Source: Geminocystis herdmanii PCC 6308
Lineage (GTDB): Bacteria; Cyanobacteriota; Cyanobacteriia; Cyanobacteriales; Cyanobacteriaceae
Assembly: GCF_000332235.1 (NCBI RefSeq)
Contig: NZ_CM001775.1
Location: 489,630-553,629, forward strand
DNA: 64,000 nt
Direction: 5' to 3'
The notes beneath the pieces are model-generated. The model saw nothing but the letters and a program-made list of their open reading frames with translations. It did not search any database and was not told the DNA's origin. The position numbers and the translations under genes were made by a program. This document shows positions 26,273 to 36,189 of this stretch, in pieces (within the stretch, counting starts at the first letter, position 1; the number at the start of each line of letters is the position of its first letter).

Positions 26273-28909
26273 ATGTCCACATTAGTCATCGTTGAATCAC
26301 CTACCAAAGCCAAAACCATCCGCAACTACCTACCTAAAGGTTATCAGGTAGAGGCATCCATGGGGCATATCCGAGACTTGCCTTCCTCCGCCGAGGAAAT
26401 TCCCCCTGAGTTTAAACAGTTTGATTGGGCAAGATTAGGAGTGAATGTTGAGAATAATTTTGAGCCTATTTATGTTATCCCCAAAGGTAAAAATAAAACC
26501 GTACAACAATTAAAACAAGCCTTAAAATCTGCGGATGAGTTAATTCTAGCAACGGATGAAGACAGGGAAGGAGAAAGCATCAGTTGGCATTTATTACAGC
26601 TATTAAAGCCAAAAGTGCCGATTAAACGCATGGTTTTCCATGAAATTACCAAAGATGCGATTCAACAGGCTTTAAATAATTGCCGTGACATTGATGAAAA
26701 TTTGGTACACGCCCAAGAAACACGGCGTATTCTCGATCGACTTGTAGGCTATACTTTATCGCCTTTACTGTGGAAAAAAATTGCTGCCGGGTTATCCGCA
26801 GGGAGAGTACAGTCTGTCGCTGTGCGTCTATTAGTACAAAGAGAGAGAGAAAGAAGGGCATTTAAAGAAGCTCAGTACTGGGATTTAAAAGCCTTATTAA
26901 ATCATGCCAAAACAAACTTTGAAGCAAAATTAACCACCTTAAAAGGGCAAAAACTGGCAAATGGTAGCGATTTTGATCCCAAGACAGGGAAGTTAGCACC
27001 TAACAAAAAAGTACTTGTACTAAAGGAACAAGAGGCTACAGAACTGAAAGCTCGTTTGACGGGAAAACCTTGGGAAGTCAAGGATACGGAGGAAAAAGCC
27101 ACTAAGCGCACCCCTTCTCCTCCCTTCACCACCTCAACTTTACAGCAGGAATCTAACCGTAAATTGGGGTTAGGGGCAAAGGATACTATGCGGATTGCTC
27201 AAAGTCTCTATGAAAATGGTTATATTACCTACATGAGAACGGACTCAGTACATTTGTCTGATCAAGCCATCACCGCCGCTCGTAGTTGTGTAGAATCCAT
27301 GTATGGTAAAGAGTATTTAAGCCCAAAACCAAGACAATATAAAACCAAAGCCAAAGGCGCACAGGAAGCCCATGAAGCCATCCGTCCTGCTGGTAGTACT
27401 TTCCGTATTCCTAAAGAAACGGGTTTGAGAGATAAAGAGTTGGGGTTATATGATTTAATTTGGAAACGCACCGTAGCCAGTCAAATGGCGGATGCTCAAT
27501 TAACCCAAATTTCCGTCAATATGGCGGTAGAAGATGCTATATTTCGATCGAGCGGAAAAAGAATCGATTTTGCGGGGTTTTTTAGAGCCTATGTTGAAGG
27601 TTCGGACGATCCAGAAGCGGCATTAGAGAATCAAGAAGTTATTTTACCAGATTTGAAGGTAGGAGACAAGCCCGATTGTAAAAAATTAGAGGTGATTCAC
27701 CACGAAACCCAACCTCCAGCTCGATATACAGAAGCATCCTTGGTGAAAACATTAGAAAGTGAAGGGGTAGGTCGTCCTAGTACTTATGCTAGTATTATAG
27801 GTACGATCGTCGATCGAGGTTACGCCCAATTACGCAATAAAGCACTAATTCCCACCTTTACCGCCTTTGCCGTCACTACCCTATTAGAGAAAAATTTTGA
27901 GGAATTAGTGGACACCAAATTCACCTCAAAAATGGAGCAAAGCCTTGATGATATTGCATCGGGTAACGAAAAATGGTTGCCTTACCTTGACAAATTCTAT
28001 CGAGGAGAGAAGGGATTGCAAAATCAGGTGAAAGTGAGAGAAACCGACATTGATCCGCAAACCGCAAAAGCCATAGAATTAGAGAATTTAGACGTAACCG
28101 TCAAAATAGGCAAGTTTGGAGCTTATATTGAGGCAAATTACGGTGAAGAAATCGTCAAATCCTCCATTCCTGCCGATCTCACCCCTAGCGATCTTGACTC
28201 ACGACAAATAGAAGTACTATTAAAGCAAAAATTGGAAGGGCCCCCCATTTTAGGTAATCATCCTGAAACCCAAGAGCCTATATACTTATTAATTGGAACT
28301 TATGGTCCTTATGTACAATTAGGCGACAAACCCCAGGGCAAAGCCAAGAAACCGAAAACTGCGTCATTCCCTAAAGGAGTGCAACCCGAAGACATTACCT
28401 TAGACATGGCATTGGGATATTTAACCCTTCCTCGTACCTTGGGAGAGCATCCAGAAACAGGAAAGCCCATTAAAACCAGTTTAGGGCGCTTTGGGGCTTA
28501 TGTTGTCCATGATCAGGGTACAGAAGGTAAAGATTATCGCTCTTTGAAGAAAGAAGACGATGTGTTGACTATAAGTCTCGATCGAGCTTTGGAATTACTG
28601 GCACAACCAAAAGCAACACGAGGAAGACGAGGGGCGACAAAACCACCATTAAAAGAGTTAGGGTTACACCCAGAAGACAAAGAACCTATTAACATTTATG
28701 AAGGTCCTTATGGAGTATATTTTAAACACGGTAAAACCAATGTTAAACTACCCGACGGAGAAACCGTAGAAAGTATGAATTTAGACAAAGCCTTATTACT
28801 TTTACAAGATAAAACTCCAGCCAAAAAAACTGCCACGAAAAAAGCGACTACAGCGAAAAAAACCACCGCAAAAAAAACGACTACTACCCGAAAAGTAAGT
28901 AAGAAGTAG
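26273..28909 (+). CDS. topA: DNA topoisomerase I
   Basis: Type IA topoisomerase that relaxes negative supercoils. Order: Toprim domain from residue 1 ([15 protein letters not shown], acidic TDEDREGE), the central clamp with catalytic Tyr320 in [13 protein letters not shown], and the strand-gate motif [16 protein letters not shown]. The C-terminal part has repeated modules ([44 protein letters not shown]) instead of Cys-rich zinc fingers, the cyanobacterial arrangement. It ends in a Lys/Thr/Ala tail (about 853-878, [14 protein letters not shown]) like histone H1 tails, probably for DNA binding. 878 residues is normal. Confidence 0.97.
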   Translation: MSTLVIVESPTKAKTIRNYLPKGYQVEASMGHIRDLPSSAEEIPPEFKQFDWARLGVNVENNFEPIYVIPKGKNKTVQQLKQALKSADELILATDEDREGESISWHLLQLLKPKVPIKRMVFHEITKDAIQQALNNCRDIDENLVHAQETRRILDRLVGYTLSPLLWKKIAAGLSAGRVQSVAVRLLVQRERERRAFKEAQYWDLKALLNHAKTNFEAKLTTLKGQKLANGSDFDPKTGKLAPNKKVLVLKEQEATELKARLTGKPWEVKDTEEKATKRTPSPPFTTSTLQQESNRKLGLGAKDTMRIAQSLYENGYITYMRTDSVHLSDQAITAARSCVESMYGKEYLSPKPRQYKTKAKGAQEAHEAIRPAGSTFRIPKETGLRDKELGLYDLIWKRTVASQMADAQLTQISVNMAVEDAIFRSSGKRIDFAGFFRAYVEGSDDPEAALENQEVILPDLKVGDKPDCKKLEVIHHETQPPARYTEASLVKTLESEGVGRPSTYASIIGTIVDRGYAQLRNKALIPTFTAFAVTTLLEKNFEELVDTKFTSKMEQSLDDIASGNEKWLPYLDKFYRGEKGLQNQVKVRETDIDPQTAKAIELENLDVTVKIGKFGAYIEANYGEEIVKSSIPADLTPSDLDSRQIEVLLKQKLEGPPILGNHPETQEPIYLLIGTYGPYVQLGDKPQGKAKKPKTASFPKGVQPEDITLDMALGYLTLPRTLGEHPETGKPIKTSLGRFGAYVVHDQGTEGKDYRSLKKEDDVLTISLDRALELLAQPKATRGRRGATKPPLKELGLHPEDKEPINIYEGPYGVYFKHGKTNVKLPDGETVESMNLDKALLLLQDKTPAKKTATKKATTAKKTTAKKTTTTRKVSKK

Positions 28910-28918
28910 TAATAATGA

Positions 28919-28940
28919 GAGACGTAAAATTTTACGTCTC
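28919..28940. repeat. Dispersed palindromic repeat (GAGACGTAAAATTTTACG type)
   Basis: A perfect 22-bp palindrome: GAGACGTAAAA plus its reverse complement. It starts 10 bp after the topA stop and is followed by GACAATGGTTTTGG, as in the copy at 21952 (CTACAATGGTTTTAG). Confidence 0.8.
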
Positions 28941-29116
28941 GACAATGGTTTTGGTAGGGCGATGCACACCCCACGAACAACAACAAATAGTGTTAAATTT
29001 TTATAAAAATAGTTATTTTGCGTAACTCTTAAAGTAAACTGAATACAAGTACAATGTTAAAATAATTTTCAGATAATGCTTATAATTAGAGTAAAATCAA
29101 ATAACAAATTTTTATT

Positions 29117-29476
29117 ATGGAATCAGTATCACTTTCTGAAATAAGTTCCAATTTTGATCATCTTATTAATCAAGTATCAGAAACTAATCAACCTATTCTT
29201 TTAAAAGGAAATAGTAATGAAGTAATAATTATTTCTCAAGAAAATTGGTCAGGAATTCAAGAAACTTTGTATGCCAATTCTATTCGAGGATATGTAGATT
29301 CGATCGAAGAAATAATTGATACTCCTAAAGAAGAATTGGTTAATGCCAAAAAAATAGAAGAAAATGATTGGCATAACTTAGCTTTAATGAACTTAAATAA
29401 TGCTTATGATGAGGATGAAGTTGAATATAGTTTAGAGGAAATAAAAGAATTTAATACTGAGTATGAAAGAATGTGA
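29117..29476 (+). CDS. Antitoxin, Phd/YefM-like, of a MazF-type toxin
   Basis: A 119-residue acidic protein. The N-terminal half matches Phd/YefM antitoxins (SVSLSEISSNFDHLINQVSETNQPILLKGNSNEVIIISQENW), a DNA-binding fold that represses its own operon. The acidic C-terminal half (DEDEVEYSLEEIKEFNTEYER) would wrap the toxin. It overlaps the next gene by 14 bp, so translation is coupled. YefM-type antitoxins usually partner RelE/Txe-like toxins; here the partner looks MazF-like, a mixed pairing. Confidence 0.8.
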   Translation: MESVSLSEISSNFDHLINQVSETNQPILLKGNSNEVIIISQENWSGIQETLYANSIRGYVDSIEEIIDTPKEELVNAKKIEENDWHNLALMNLNNAYDEDEVEYSLEEIKEFNTEYERM

Positions 29477-29810
29477 TATTATTCTTACTTCTATTCTTCA
29501 AGCCGATGGTAAATATAAAAATCGTCCGGCTTTGATTCTCAAAAAAATGCCTAAATATAATGATTTTTTAATGTGTGGAATTAGTGGTAAATTACAACAA
29601 TATATTAAAAATTTTGATGAGATTATTTCCATCACTGATAACGATTTTTTAGATACGGGCTTAAAACAATCATCTCTTATTAGACTAAGTTTTTTATCGG
29701 TAATTCCTAGTAAAAATATTATTGGTAATATAGGATTTATTTCTAAACATAGACATCAAATTTTACTACATAACCTAAGTAATTATTTAATCGAAAATCG
29801 AAGCAATTAA
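29463..29810 (+). CDS. MazF/PemK-family mRNA interferase toxin
   Basis: A 115-residue protein with the PemK/MazF layout: an early strand (ECDIILTSILQADGKYKNRPALILKKMPKYNDFLMCGIS, with the RPALIL motif), a central ITDNDFLDTGLKQSSLIRLSFLSVI segment that matches the 'TGLk.sS.ir' core, and a final helix. These toxins cut single-stranded mRNA and halt growth when the antitoxin is lost. It overlaps the antitoxin gene by 14 bp. The frame is intact and the key Arg and Thr/Ser residues are present. Confidence 0.83.
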   Translation: MKECDIILTSILQADGKYKNRPALILKKMPKYNDFLMCGISGKLQQYIKNFDEIISITDNDFLDTGLKQSSLIRLSFLSVIPSKNIIGNIGFISKHRHQILLHNLSNYLIENRSN

Positions 29811-29884
29811 AAGCAGTTTTATACAACAAATTATCTTTTTGTCAAGTTTTCCGTGTTAATTAATTAAGTCTTCAATACAAAGAC

Positions 29885-30085
29885 ACCTGAGTTCGACATA
29901 AAATTTTTGGTGCTGTAAAGGTGTCAGGTATTAGGTTAAAGAATTGACAAAAAATATATCCTAATTGATTTTTTTATCTTCAATTCTTTGATCGAATTAT
30001 ATAATCTTCTGAAAATTACACCTGAAACCTGCAATCTGAAACCTGAAACCTGCCTTTATCAAACATTCTTGCATCGAACTGAGGT
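29885..30085. mobile_element. MITE-like element, divergent-core copy (201 bp)
   Basis: The left end, ACCTGAGTTCGACATAAA, matches the reverse complement of the right end (ACCTCAGTTCGATGCAAG) over about 12-14 bp. A 6-bp direct duplication AAAGAC flanks both sides. Ends match those of the 49025 and 61190 elements, but the inside is different and holds its own heptamer array (CTGAAAC units). No protein is encoded. It fills most of the 29811-30126 gap before thiO-thiG. Confidence 0.8.
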
Positions 30086-30126
30086 AAAGACAATGATAAA
30101 ATAAGAATATATGTTAACGATCGATT

Positions 30127-32139
30127 ATGAAAACTAGCAACGAAATTATTATTATTGGCGGTGGAATCATCGGACTCTCGATCGCGCTGGAGTTAAAATT
30201 AAAAGGATTAGGGGTAACAGTATTAAGTAAAAATTATGCCCAAGCCGCCACCAACGCCGCCGCAGGAATGTTAGCACCTAAAGCCGAAGGTTTACAAGGT
30301 GTTATGTTAGATTTAGCCTTAAAATCCCTTGCTTTGTATCCCGAATGGGCAGGAAAATTAGAACAGTTGAGCAAGGGCGATATAGACTATAATCCTTGTG
30401 GTATCATTGCCCCAGTATATTCCCAACCAACCACCATCAATGAAAATTGGTTAGATAGAGATACCCTCCAGTTTTATCAACCCCAGTTAGGCAAAGATGT
30501 CATCGGCGGTTATTGGTATCCCGAAGAAGGACAAGTTGATCCTCGCAAAGTCGGTAAAGTATTATTAAACATAGCCCAATTATTAGGTATAGACATCAAA
30601 GAAGGAGTAGAAGCCATCGCGCTTACCCGTCATCAAGGTAGAATTAAAAATATCCTCACCAAATCAGGCATATTTTCAGCGGATACTTATATCTTAGCTA
30701 GTGGTGCATGGTCAAGTAAACTATTTCCTCTCCCCGTGCGCCCGATAAAAGGGCAAATGTTAAGTTTAAAAATCCCCTTAGAAAATCCCCTAGAAAGAGT
30801 TATCTTTGGAGAAAATACCTACTTAGTGCCGAAAAAAGACGGGCGCTTAATCATCGGTGCAACTTCCGAAGATATTGGTTGGCAAGAAGGCTCAACCGCA
30901 GAAGGCATCAACACCTTATTAAATCGTGCTATTCGTCTGTATCCTCCTCTTGCCTCGTGGCAGTTAAACGAAATTTGGTATGGTTTTCGCCCTACTACTG
31001 CCGATGAAATGCCCATTTTAGGTTATAGTGATGCAGATAATTTAATCTTCGCTACCGGACATCATCGCAACGGTATCCTTTTAGCACCCATTACCGCTAA
31101 ATTAATTAGTAATCTTATCATCGATAAACACCCCGATCCCCTTTTACAACATTTCACCTATCAACGATTTCACCAAGCTAAACCACAAATTATGACCTAT
31201 CCAACCCCTTCTCAAAATGGCAATTTAAACAACATAGAAAGCAATTTAACCGATGTAAACGGTGAATCAAGTCATTTTTCTCCTAAAAGTAGCCAAGTAG
31301 GATATTTAAGTCCTTCTACAGCCAATGAGCTTTTTAATAATTCTCAAGATGACGATGGTTTAATCATTGCCGGGCGCAAATTTTCCTCCCGATTGATGAC
31401 AGGTACAGGAAAATATTCTAGTATGGAATCCATGCAGAAAAGCGTGATTGCTAGTGGTTGCGAAATTGTCACCGTTGCCGTGCGTAGAGTACAAACCAAC
31501 GCCCCCGGTCATGAAGGATTAGCAGAAGCGATCGATTGGGGTAAAATATGGATGTTGCCTAATACTGCAGGTTGCACCAATGCGGAAGAAGCCGTAAGGG
31601 TTGCCCGTTTAGGTAGAGAAATGGCAAAATTACTCGGACAGGAAGACAATAACTTCATTAAACTAGAGGTTATTCCTGACTCCAAATATTTATTACCTGA
31701 TCCCATCGGCACACTACAAGCCGCCGAACAATTAGTCAAAGAAGGTTTTGCGGTGTTACCCTATGTTAATGCTGATCCTCTCCTTTGTAAACGTTTAGAG
31801 GAAGTTGGTTGTGCGACAGTTATGCCTTTAGGCTCTCCTATCGGCTCAGGGCAAGGTATTCAAAACTTAGCTAATATTAAAATTATCATCGAACAAGCAA
31901 AAATTCCCGTAGTCATCGATGCAGGAATTGGCACACCTAGCGAGGCGGCTTTGGGTATGGAGTTGGGCGCGGATGCTTTATTAATCAATAGTGCGATCGC
32001 TCTTGCTCAAAATCCTGTTAAAATGGCTCAAGCTATGGGATTAGCAACTCAAGCCGGAAGATTAGCTTATCAATCAGGACGTATTCCTGTCAAAGAATAT
32101 GCTTCAGCGAGTTCTCCTTTAGTGGGAATTGTCAGCTAA
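30127..32139 (+). CDS. thiO/thiG: Bifunctional glycine oxidase / thiazole synthase (ThiO-ThiG fusion)
   Basis: Makes the thiazole ring precursor of thiamine. Residues 1 to about 355 are ThiO, an FAD-dependent amine oxidase ([18 protein letters not shown] dinucleotide motif; [47 protein letters not shown]) that makes iminoglycine. A variable linker spans about 356-410. Residues about 413-670 are ThiG, a TIM barrel ([21 protein letters not shown], the Schiff-base Lys near 512 in [62 protein letters not shown]). Fusion channels the unstable imine to ThiG and is common in cyanobacteria. The ATG at 30127 fits the family start. Confidence 0.96.
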   Translation: MKTSNEIIIIGGGIIGLSIALELKLKGLGVTVLSKNYAQAATNAAAGMLAPKAEGLQGVMLDLALKSLALYPEWAGKLEQLSKGDIDYNPCGIIAPVYSQPTTINENWLDRDTLQFYQPQLGKDVIGGYWYPEEGQVDPRKVGKVLLNIAQLLGIDIKEGVEAIALTRHQGRIKNILTKSGIFSADTYILASGAWSSKLFPLPVRPIKGQMLSLKIPLENPLERVIFGENTYLVPKKDGRLIIGATSEDIGWQEGSTAEGINTLLNRAIRLYPPLASWQLNEIWYGFRPTTADEMPILGYSDADNLIFATGHHRNGILLAPITAKLISNLIIDKHPDPLLQHFTYQRFHQAKPQIMTYPTPSQNGNLNNIESNLTDVNGESSHFSPKSSQVGYLSPSTANELFNNSQDDDGLIIAGRKFSSRLMTGTGKYSSMESMQKSVIASGCEIVTVAVRRVQTNAPGHEGLAEAIDWGKIWMLPNTAGCTNAEEAVRVARLGREMAKLLGQEDNNFIKLEVIPDSKYLLPDPIGTLQAAEQLVKEGFAVLPYVNADPLLCKRLEEVGCATVMPLGSPIGSGQGIQNLANIKIIIEQAKIPVVIDAGIGTPSEAALGMELGADALLINSAIALAQNPVKMAQAMGLATQAGRLAYQSGRIPVKEYASASSPLVGIVS

Positions 32140-32163
32140 AGGCACTATATGCTTAGTTTAATA

Positions 32164-32236
32164 TGGAGCTAAGCGGATTCGAACCGCTGACCCCTGCAAT
32201 GCCATTGCAGTGCTCTACCAACTGAGCTATAACCCC
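32164..32236 (-). tRNA. tRNA-Ala (anticodon GGC)
   Basis: The minus strand folds as a full cloverleaf: acceptor GGGGTTA with TAGCTCC, D-loop AGCTCAGTTGGTAGAGC, anticodon stem CTGCA/TGCAG around loop ATGGCAT (anticodon GGC), and T-arm GCGGTTCGAATCCGC. The discriminator is A and CCA is not encoded. It reads GCC/GCU Ala codons. An IS607-type element begins about 90-140 bp beyond its 5' end. Confidence 0.95.
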
Positions 32237-32374
32237 TTAATCGTCCTTTAATATTGTAAAGAATTTCTGGAAAAAAATCAACCTTTTTTGATACGAAAGA
32301 GGGTTATTGAACAGCCCTTGAAAAATTAGACAATATTAGATAAACTTGGAAATAATAATTGATTTTTAGGCTTA

Positions 32375-32983
32375 ATGTCCAATTTTTTATCGATAAAATC
32401 GGCATCTGATTTATTGGGAGTATCCACAAAGACTTTGCGTAGGTGGGAAAAAGAGGGGAAAATAACCTCTACTCGTACAGAAGGTGGACATAGACGATAT
32501 GATATTTCTACTTTACTCAAAAATAAATCGGATAATTCCTTAACAATTGGTTATGCCAGAGTTTCTAGTTATGACCAAAAAGATGACTTAAATCGTCAAA
32601 TAATAGTATTAGAATCTTATTCTTCTAGTCATGGTTGGGATTTTGAAATAATCCAAGATTTAGGCTCAGGTATGAACTATAAAAAGAAAGGATTAATTAG
32701 GTTAATTAAATTAATTTGTTCTTATCAAGTTGACCGATTAATTATTACTCATAAAGATAGATTATTACGATTTGGTTCTGATTTAATCTTTTCTTTATGT
32801 GAAATATTTGGCACAGAAGTTATAATTATTAACAGAAGTGAAGATTCTAGTTTTGAGGAAGATTTAGCCAAAGATGTACTAGAAATAATTACAGTATTCT
32901 CAGCAAGATTATATGGTAGTAGAAGTCATAAAAACAAACAAATCGTAGAACAATTAAAAGAGGTAGCAAAAAATCTTGAGTAA
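32375..32983 (+). CDS. tnpA: IS607-family serine recombinase TnpA
   Basis: A 202-residue transposase. Residues 1-55 are a MerR-type helix-turn-helix (FLSIKSASDLLGVSTKTLRRWEKEGKI, EGGHRRYD). Residues about 60-200 are the serine recombinase domain, with the catalytic Ser in IGYARVSSYDQKDDLNRQ and the conserved Arg-containing DRLIITHKDRLLRFG. It catalyses excision and integration of a circular intermediate. Length and order match intact IS607 TnpA. Its stop overlaps the putative tnpB start. Confidence 0.93.
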   Translation: MSNFLSIKSASDLLGVSTKTLRRWEKEGKITSTRTEGGHRRYDISTLLKNKSDNSLTIGYARVSSYDQKDDLNRQIIVLESYSSSHGWDFEIIQDLGSGMNYKKKGLIRLIKLICSYQVDRLIITHKDRLLRFGSDLIFSLCEIFGTEVIIINRSEDSSFEEDLAKDVLEIITVFSARLYGSRSHKNKQIVEQLKEVAKNLE

Positions 32984-34533
32984 AATAACTTATCAAACCT
33001 TAATCAGTCAAGAAGTCGCAGAATTTTGCGATTTAATAGGAGGTTTTTTTGGCAAAATTGAAAGAGATTTATGCAAAGATTTAGAAAAAGGAAAAAACTC
33101 AATGATTTAAAGAAGAGTTATCAAATAAAGTATGGGATAAATGCACGTCAATTTAACTCTATTCATATAATCTTAAAAGGTAAAATAGCTAGTCGAAAAG
33201 AGTGTTATAAAAGCCAAATAAAACAAACAGAATTAAAGATTAAAGGTTTACAAAAAATCATTGACAGTGAAAAGAAAAAATTAGCTAAATTACCATTATC
33301 TTGTGGTAGAAATCAAAAATCAATCAGAAGTAAACTAAGATTTACCATTCATCAAAAACAAAGAAAATTAGCAATATTGAAAGATAGATTAGTTACTTTA
33401 AAAAAGAAAAACCATCTATGATATTCGGGGGTAAAAAACTATGGTATGCTCAATTTAATTTAAAGGAGAATGGTTATTCTAGTCACCAAGAATGGTTAAA
33501 AGACTGGCAAAAATGTCGTAGTTCACAATTTACTTTAGTGGGTTCAAAAGATGAAAAGAATGGTAATCAAAATTGTCAATTATTAGCTAATGGTACTTTA
33601 AAAATAAGAGTACCATCTTGTTATGAGTCCATTTTTGGGAAGTATTATCTAATCGAAAATGTCAAGTTTAGCTATGGACAAAGTGATGTAGAATACGCTT
33701 TAAATAATGCACAAGCATTAACTTTTAGATTTGTCAAAAAAGATGAAAAATGGTATATATTTTGTAGTTTTGATTTGCCTGAAACTCCCACTATATCTGA
33801 TAATAAAAATGGAATGTTAGGGATAGATTTAAACCCAAATATTATCGGTTGGAGTTATGTTGATCATGATGGAAATTTAAAGGCAAAAGGACAAATTAAA
33901 ATCAATGTTCGAGATAAAAATACTAATCAAACAAAAGCAATTATAGGCGATGCAGTCAAGAAATTAGTAAAATTAGCTTATCAATATGAGTGTCCAATTA
34001 GTGTAGAAAATTTAGATTTTGAACGAAAAAAAGCAACAATGAAGGAAGAAGGAGTTAAATATTCTCGAATGTTATCAAACTTTGCTTATAGTTGTTTTTT
34101 AGATATGTTAAATAGTTGTGCTTTTAAACATGGAATTGAAGTAATAAAAGTTAATCCTGCCTTTTCAAGTTTAATCGGATTAACAAAATTTATGAGACTT
34201 TATGGTTTGTCGAGCGATACAGCAGCCGGGTTGGTATTGGCAAGACGGGCATTAAGAAAAAAAGAGGGTATTCCAACCAGTTACGCCCGATTAGTTCAAG
34301 TTGATTCTAGTCGGCACGTCTGGAGTTTTTGGAATGCTCTGTCGAAGAAACTCAAAAGCGTAAAACGTCATAGTTTCTTCAATAGTGTCTCTAACAGAGA
34401 AGTAGAGGTCAAGCTATTAGATGAGTTACATAGTGACAGGTTTAATGGCAAGTCGCAAGACACTTTTATTACAAGGCGAGATTCCTTGTCACGAGTCGTT
34501 AACAATTCTGTTCGGTTAACGCAAAAATGGTAG
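32976..34533 (+). pseudogene. tnpB: TnpB RNA-guided nuclease gene split by two -1 frame changes
   Basis: Three consecutive reading frames encode successive pieces of one IS607-type TnpB: from TTG 32976 (LSKITYQTLISQEVAEFCDLIGG...), then about 33071-33421 (LNDLKKSYQIKYGINARQFNSI), then 33418-34533 (FGGKKLWYAQFNLKENGYSSHQEWLKDW). Each join needs a -1 shift, and each join holds an in-frame slippery heptamer: A-AAA-AAC at 33092-33098 and A-AAA-AAG at 33400-33406. The RuvC acidic residues are all present: Asp in GMLGIDLNPN, Glu in ISVENLDFERK, Asp in YGLSSDTAAGL. So it is either a gene damaged by loss of one A in two A-runs, or a frameshift-expressed nuclease. Confidence 0.82.
34344..34521 (+). 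ncRNA. Candidate omega RNA (reRNA) at the tnpB 3' end
   Basis: Three successive stem-loops lie within the last 190 bp of tnpB: GAAGAAACT/AGTTTCTTC (34344-34380), ACAAGG/CCTTGT (34471-34489) and CGTTAAC/GTTAACG (34497-34521). TnpB guide RNAs are transcribed from this part of the element and run past the right end into the flank, which supplies the guide. The true ends are unknown; position and folding are the only evidence. Confidence 0.4.
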
Positions 34534-34643
34534 ATTTGGGGTCATTTTTTCATGATGTCCAAGTTTGTCCAACTTTTTAGGAGCGGTATTTGATTATTAG
34601 ACTTCTTGGAAAAATTAAATTTTTGATGTCTCTACAATAGTTT

Positions 34644-34665
34644 GAGACGTAAAATTTTATGTCTC
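34644..34665. repeat. Dispersed palindromic repeat (GAGACGTAAAATTTTACG type)
   Basis: The sequence GAGACGTAAAATTTTATG plus TCTC is a palindrome with one mismatch. The flank (TCTACTGAAAATATGGTCGA then TGTCTATTT) resembles that of the copy at 57653 (TCTATGGAAAGTCGATGTCT), so the repeated unit is longer than the palindrome. It lies between the IS607 element and the CAP-domain gene. Confidence 0.75.
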
Positions 34666-34727
34666 TACTGAAAATATGGTCGATGTCTATTTAAAATAGA
34701 GATAAAGACTATTTAGGATGAAATATC

Positions 34728-36116
34728 ATGATAGCAAGAGAACCAACGTCGATCGATCAATTGATGCTAGAATTAATTAATCGTGCTAGAGAAAATCCTC
34801 AGTTAGAAGCCGATCGTTTGCTCAATGGGTTGTTAAATGAAGGTGTACCCAGTAATAATCTTATCTCCAATGATCCAAAACAGCCTTTAGCTTTTAATGT
34901 TTTCTTAAATCAATCCGCCTATGATCATAGTGAGTGGATGTTAGATAATGATATTTTTAGTCATACTGGGGTAAATAATAGCTCATCTAAGGAGAGAATG
35001 ACCATCGCAGGTTATGAATTTGTAACTCCTTGGATGAGTGGTGAAAATATTGCATGGAAGGGTACAACTAATTCCCTTGATTTTGAGCAGTTTGCCGTAG
35101 ATAATTATGATAACTTATTTGTCGATCGAAACTACCCAAATCGAGGGCATCGAGTCACGATTCTCAAGGATGATTTTCAGGAAATTGGCATTGCTTCGGT
35201 GGAAGGAGAATTTTCTGTCAATAACATTAATTATAATGCCGTGATGACGACTCAAAATTTTGCGGTGTCTAACTCTAATAAGGAGGGTGCTTTTTTAACG
35301 GGGGTTGTTTATGATGATGCCGTTATCGATGATGATTTTTATAGTATTGGTGAGGGTATTGGCAATGTTACGATATTAGCTCAAAATGTGGATACGGGTA
35401 CTCAATATCAAACTCAAACTTGGGAAACGGGGGGTTATTCTTTATCTCTACCATCAGGGAATTATTCAGTAAATTTTATAGGAGATTTTGGCGAAGATTT
35501 TGAAAATAATATCACTTCTCAAATGGTTTCGATCGACACCCGTAATGTTAAATTAGATTTTATTACCGATGATAATTACTTTTATTTGAATGAAAATAAT
35601 AGCATTATTGAGGAAGAAATTGATCCCGTTGATCCTATAGATGATAATGAGAATAATATCACAGAAGATTCTCTCTTAAATCAACCAATTTATCGTTTTC
35701 AAAACAACAATATTAGCGGTACTTATTTATACGCTGGAGAAATAGAAAAAGCTAGTATTGAAACGAATTATCCTAACTTTGAATTGGAAGGATTCGCATT
35801 TTATACAAGTTTATCTCCTGATGATAGTTTAATACCAATTTATCGTTTTCACAATCAAAATATTAACGGTAGTTATCTCTATGTAGGGGAAGAAGAAAAA
35901 GTTAGTATTGAAGCAAATTATCCGAACTTTGAGTTAGAAGGATTGGCATTTTATGTTTATCCTGTGAGTAGTAGTCAAGGAGATTTAGTCAGTCGTTTTC
36001 AAAATAATAATGTATCAGGTACTTATTTATTTACAGGGGAAGAAGAAAAAAATAGCATTTTACAAAACTATCCTAATTTCACCTTAGAAGGGGAGGCTTT
36101 TCGAGTTATATATTAG
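34728..36116 (+). CDS. Secreted CAP/SCP-domain protein with C-terminal triple repeat
   Basis: A 462-residue protein without signal peptide. Residues about 10-180 are a CAP (SCP/PR1-like) domain: LMLELINRARENP, AYDHSEWMLDNDIFSHTG, SGENIAWKG, NRGHRVTILKDDFQEIGIA. Residues about 185-290 form a beta-rich carboxypeptidase-regulatory-like region (LPSGNYSVNF). An acidic linker follows (about 292-318, EEEIDPVDPIDDNENN). The last 140 residues are three 40-45 aa repeats (IYRFQNNNISGTYLYAG, EEEKVSIEANYPNFELEG), as in the giant protein and the 49414 gene (DUF5648-like). Likely exported by a leaderless route such as type I secretion; the activity of bacterial CAP proteins is mostly unknown. Confidence 0.88.
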   Translation: MIAREPTSIDQLMLELINRARENPQLEADRLLNGLLNEGVPSNNLISNDPKQPLAFNVFLNQSAYDHSEWMLDNDIFSHTGVNNSSSKERMTIAGYEFVTPWMSGENIAWKGTTNSLDFEQFAVDNYDNLFVDRNYPNRGHRVTILKDDFQEIGIASVEGEFSVNNINYNAVMTTQNFAVSNSNKEGAFLTGVVYDDAVIDDDFYSIGEGIGNVTILAQNVDTGTQYQTQTWETGGYSLSLPSGNYSVNFIGDFGEDFENNITSQMVSIDTRNVKLDFITDDNYFYLNENNSIIEEEIDPVDPIDDNENNITEDSLLNQPIYRFQNNNISGTYLYAGEIEKASIETNYPNFELEGFAFYTSLSPDDSLIPIYRFHNQNINGSYLYVGEEEKVSIEANYPNFELEGLAFYVYPVSSSQGDLVSRFQNNNVSGTYLFTGEEEKNSILQNYPNFTLEGEAFRVIY

Positions 36117-36123
36117 CAATTAT

Positions 36124-36150
36124 AATGGCTAAAGCCATCACTACAAACTT
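36124..36150. repeat. Dispersed short repeat (GTTTGTAGTAATGGCTTTAGCC family)
   Basis: Here the plus strand reads AATGGCTAAAGCCATCACTA then CAAACTT, the reverse complement of the family sequence. It starts 8 bp after the CAP gene stop. The inner ATGGCTAAAGCCAT is a perfect inverted repeat with no T-run directly after it. Confidence 0.65.
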
Positions 36151-36189
36151 TTTTATAACTGATTATTCAACTTAATTAATGATAACATT

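Larger units (their letters stand above)
32320..34585 (+). mobile_element. IS607-family insertion sequence (approximate limits)
   Basis: A serine-recombinase tnpA followed by tnpB with an 8-bp overlap, the IS607 layout. Ends are approximate: the left outer region has TAGATAAACTTGGA (from 32336) and the right outer region, read in reverse complement, has GGACAAACTTGGACA, a partial match. IS607 elements leave no clear target duplication, so edges cannot be fixed by eye. Confidence 0.6.

Noticed and set aside
29810-30126. A thiamine riboswitch before thiO-thiG
   Set aside because: No CTGAGA or ACCTGATC-type TPP-box pair in the right order; the interval is taken up by the MITE-like element.
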